Source: Planctomycetota bacterium (GTDB lineage Bacteria; Planctomycetota; JAJSAM01). From it: DNA of 8,458 nucleotides. Each line of letters opens with the position of its first letter. Position 1 is the stretch's first letter. The notes beneath the pieces were generated by a model. The model did no database searches. It was not told the origin of the DNA and was given only the letters and a program-made list of their open reading frames with translations. Shown piece by piece: positions 6,565-8,458 of this stretch. The position numbers were made by a program, and so were the translations under genes. Location of the stretch: positions 1-8,458 of the forward strand of contig JAOZQC010000114.1 in NCBI GenBank assembly GCA_029932425.1, in the 5' to 3' direction.

Positions 6565-7495
6565 CCGGCCCTCCCCCCAGCGTCGCGGTCACGTGCAGGA
6601 AGACGTCCTCCAGGCTGGGTGCCAGGGTGTTGATCTCGTCGAGGCGAAGTCCGGCGGCGTGCGCCCTTGCCGCCAGCTCCTGGGCGACCCGCCCCGGATC
6701 GGCGGTGTAGATGCGCAGGCCGGAGGGGACGGCTTCCACCTCCACGTCGGGGCCGAGGCAGAGCAGCTCGAGCAGGTCGGCGGGCGGATCTTCGAAGGCG
6801 ACGACCACCGAGCGGCGGGCCTGGACCATCCCCCTCAGGGCCCGCGGCGTGTCGATCACCGCGATCCTCCCCCGGTTCATGATCGCGACCCGGTGGCAGA
6901 GGAGATCCGCCTCCACCAGATTGTGCGTCGTGAGGAACACGGTGATCCGCCGCTCCCGGTTCAGGCTCTCGACCAGCTCGCGGATGAGCCGGGCACTCGC
7001 CACGTCCAGGCCGCCGGTCGGTTCGTCGAGGAAGAGGATCCTCGGATCGCTGACCAGAGCCATGCAGAGCATGAGCCTCTGGCGGAGCCCCTTGGAGAGC
7101 TCGCGCCCTTTCTGCCGCTTCCGCCCGGAAAGCTCGAAGAGCTCGAGGAGCTCGGCTCCCCGCCGGCGGCGGACGGGCCCGGGGACCCCGTGGAGGTCGG
7201 CCATCAGCATCAGATTCCGCCAGACCGTCAGGTCCGGGTAGACGTTGGCCTCCTCCGGGACGACGCCGCTCAGGCGCCGCGACGCGACGGACTGCCGGAC
7301 GACGTCGTGGCCGCCCAGGCGCGCCCGCCCGCCGCTGGGCCTCAGGTACCCCGTCAACATCCGGACCGTGGTCGTCTTCCCCGCCCCGTTCGGACCGAGC
7401 AGGCCGAAGACCTCGCCCGGACGGACGGAGAAGTCGACCGCGTCCACCGCGACGAGATCACCGAAGCGACGGGTCAGCCCCTCGACCTCGATCAT
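6551..7495 (-). CDS. ABC transporter ATP-binding protein (ABC-2 exporter ATPase)
   Basis: A 314-residue cytoplasmic ATPase that energises the adjacent permease. It has Walker A GPNGAGKT (34-41), signature LSKGLRQR (133-140), Walker B RILFLDEPT (152-160), D-loop GGLD (161-164) and switch His191 in LTTHN. The Q-loop reads VVPEEANVYPDLTV (78-91), with Glu where most ABC ATPases have Gln; this and the LSKG signature occur in a recognised branch of drug/antibiotic-type ABC-2 ATPases. Residues 225-314 form the C-terminal regulatory domain, ending in PSLEDVFLHVTA, typical of this class. The ATG at 7495 was chosen because MIEVEGLTRRFG is the standard beginning; the frame is open further upstream, but that part is shadow of the lipocalin gene. 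A purine-rich GAGGGTGG precedes the start. The gene starts 23 bases after the lipocalin stop. Confidence 0.95.
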   Translation of the reverse strand: MIEVEGLTRRFGDLVAVDAVDFSVRPGEVFGLLGPNGAGKTTTVRMLTGYLRPSGGRARLGGHDVVRQSVASRRLSGVVPEEANVYPDLTVWRNLMLMADLHGVPGPVRRRRGAELLELFELSGRKRQKGRELSKGLRQRLMLCMALVSDPRILFLDEPTGGLDVASARLIRELVESLNRERRITVFLTTHNLVEADLLCHRVAIMNRGRIAVIDTPRALRGMVQARRSVVVAFEDPPADLLELLCLGPDVEVEAVPSGLRIYTADPGRVAQELAARAHAAGLRLDEINTLAPSLEDVFLHVTATLGGGPDGRR

Positions 7496-7518
7496 CGGAT
7501 CCACCCTCGTCCTCCCAG

Positions 7519-8458
7519 TCAGTCGTCGTAGCCCGTCAGCTCGACGTAACCCCGGCCCGGGACCGTGGACGCGCCGATCACGGCGGTCACGCGGACCTCG
7601 CCCTCCCAGTAGACCACCGGGGTGATCGCGAGCGGCCAGAGCTCCTGATCCTCGAGGACCGGCTCGATCACGAGCGTGACGCCCTTCTCGGGGACCTCGA
7701 TCGTCCAGCCCGAGGGATAGGTGTTCCCGGACGCGGGATTCGAGAAGGAGCCCGTGGGCGCGATGGCGACCCGCGCCATGTCCAGTTCCCCGTAGGAGCC
7801 GTCGGCCTCGACCCAGGTCCCTTCGGCGTAGGCGAGGGAGCCGTCGTCGAGCCTCACCTCGGTGAGCATGACGTCGGTGCCGTCCTCGAGCTGGATCGAG
7901 AACCAGTCCCAGCCGTCGATCGCGGCGAGGCCCGTCCCTTCCGTCTGGTCGAACCACTGGTGGTCCATCCAGGCCAAGCCCGTGACGGGGACATCCGTCC
8001 CGTTGTCGTGGAGAGTTCCGGACACCGCGAGGCGCGTCCGCGAGTAGTAGTACGAGGGGAACCCGCTTCCCTCGCCGGTGATCCCGTCCCGCCCCTGGAG
8101 CACCGGGTCCTTGAGGGCCTGGAGATCAAGGGCCAGACCGTACGTCAGACCCGTCGACGCCTGGTGGGGGGCAACCTCGATGCGGTCGGCCCCTCCCCCG
8201 CCGCGGAGCAGCCAGTCGCCCACCTTGACGTCGAAGCCCCCCTCCGGGTGCTCGTGCTCGTTGAGCCCGGGCCTCTCGGTGAAGGAGAAGGTCCCCCTCT
8301 GGTGGTCGGTGATCGCGAAGTTGCCCACGTACCTCGTGGCGTCTCCGAGCACCACCTTGAAGAAGGTCAGCTCGAACCCCCATTCGTCGCCGGAGTCGCC
8401 GGTGAGGTGGCCGGTGTAGTACCACCACTCGATCTGGTTGTCGTGCGGCCCGTCGTCC
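7519..8458 (-). CDS. AttH/CrtC-type lipocalin-like protein (5' end outside window)
   Basis: The frame is open from the right window edge to a TGA at 7519-7521, giving 312 visible residues. Near the edge IEWWYYTGHL (about residues 9-18 of the visible part) is the hallmark EWWY motif of the AttH/CrtC superfamily (COG5621; hydroxyneurosporene synthase-like, secreted lipocalin-like proteins). The second half has GLAWMDHQWFDQ and DGWDWFSIQLEDGTDVML, the conserved W-D-xxW and GWDWF-DG strands of the second beta-barrel. Family members are mostly envelope proteins beside ABC transporters; a few hydrate carotenoids. No carotenoid gene is visible, so a transporter-associated lipid-handling role is more likely. 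The N-terminus, where a signal or lipoprotein peptide would be, lies outside the window. The Met at 8355 is internal, because the EWWY motif precedes it. Confidence 0.86.
   Translation of the reverse strand, partial: DDGPHDNQIEWWYYTGHLTGDSGDEWGFELTFFKVVLGDATRYVGNFAITDHQRGTFSFTERPGLNEHEHPEGGFDVKVGDWLLRGGGGADRIEVAPHQASTGLTYGLALDLQALKDPVLQGRDGITGEGSGFPSYYYSRTRLAVSGTLHDNGTDVPVTGLAWMDHQWFDQTEGTGLAAIDGWDWFSIQLEDGTDVMLTEVRLDDGSLAYAEGTWVEADGSYGELDMARVAIAPTGSFSNPASGNTYPSGWTIEVPEKGVTLVIEPVLEDQELWPLAITPVVYWEGEVRVTAVIGASTVPGRGYVELTGYDD

Noticed and set aside
7496..7957. Upstream extension of the ABC ATPase frame
   Set aside because: The extension lies inside the lipocalin gene, is Arg/Gly-rich, and MIEVEGLTRRFG is the normal ATPase N-terminus with a purine-rich site just before it.

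Overview
The window is compact, very GC-rich bacterial DNA with strong G/C preference at third codon positions. Two genes lie on the + strand on the left. They converge on a tightly packed series of six genes on the - strand. Signal peptides, a lipoprotein-like N-terminus and an AttH-type lipocalin point to a cell with an elaborate envelope. The mix (heparinase-like lyase, GHL10-type glycosidase, secreted transglutaminase-like proteins) resembles genomes of environmental Planctomycetota/PVC-like or similar uncultured phyla, but no marker gene fixes the taxon, so this is only an impression. No tRNA, rRNA, CRISPR array, insertion sequence or phage gene is visible.

Left, + strand (1-1980): the C-terminal part of a heparinase II/III-like polysaccharide lyase, cut by the window edge, is followed by a small COG1237-like metallo-beta-lactamase-fold hydrolase whose GTG start overlaps the lyase stop codon. 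A 142-base gap (1981-2122) separates it from the convergent genes and holds only short GC-rich hairpins.

Middle, - strand (5716 down to 2123): three exported proteins are encoded back to back: transglutaminase-like protein A, transglutaminase-like protein B and a GHL10 glycosidase-like putative lipoprotein. The A/B junction is an ATGA overlap, and the B stop lies inside the ribosome-binding site of the GHL10 gene. Both transglutaminase genes appear to carry single-base frame disruptions (near 4672 and at 3635-3638). Protein A also seems to have lost the stretch that would carry the catalytic cysteine, and protein B has Glu where Asp is expected. The two disruptions leave one unbroken but chimeric reading frame from 5716 to 3557.

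Right, - strand (8458 down to 5812): an AttH/CrtC-type lipocalin-like protein (start beyond the window), an ABC ATPase and an ABC-2 permease form an apparent operon with a 23-base gap and a 14-base overlap. This is most likely an export system with an associated envelope lipocalin. The transglutaminase genes begin 95 bases after the permease on the same strand, so all six may share transcription. The most unusual part of the window is the transglutaminase pair with its degenerate active sites and frame breaks.
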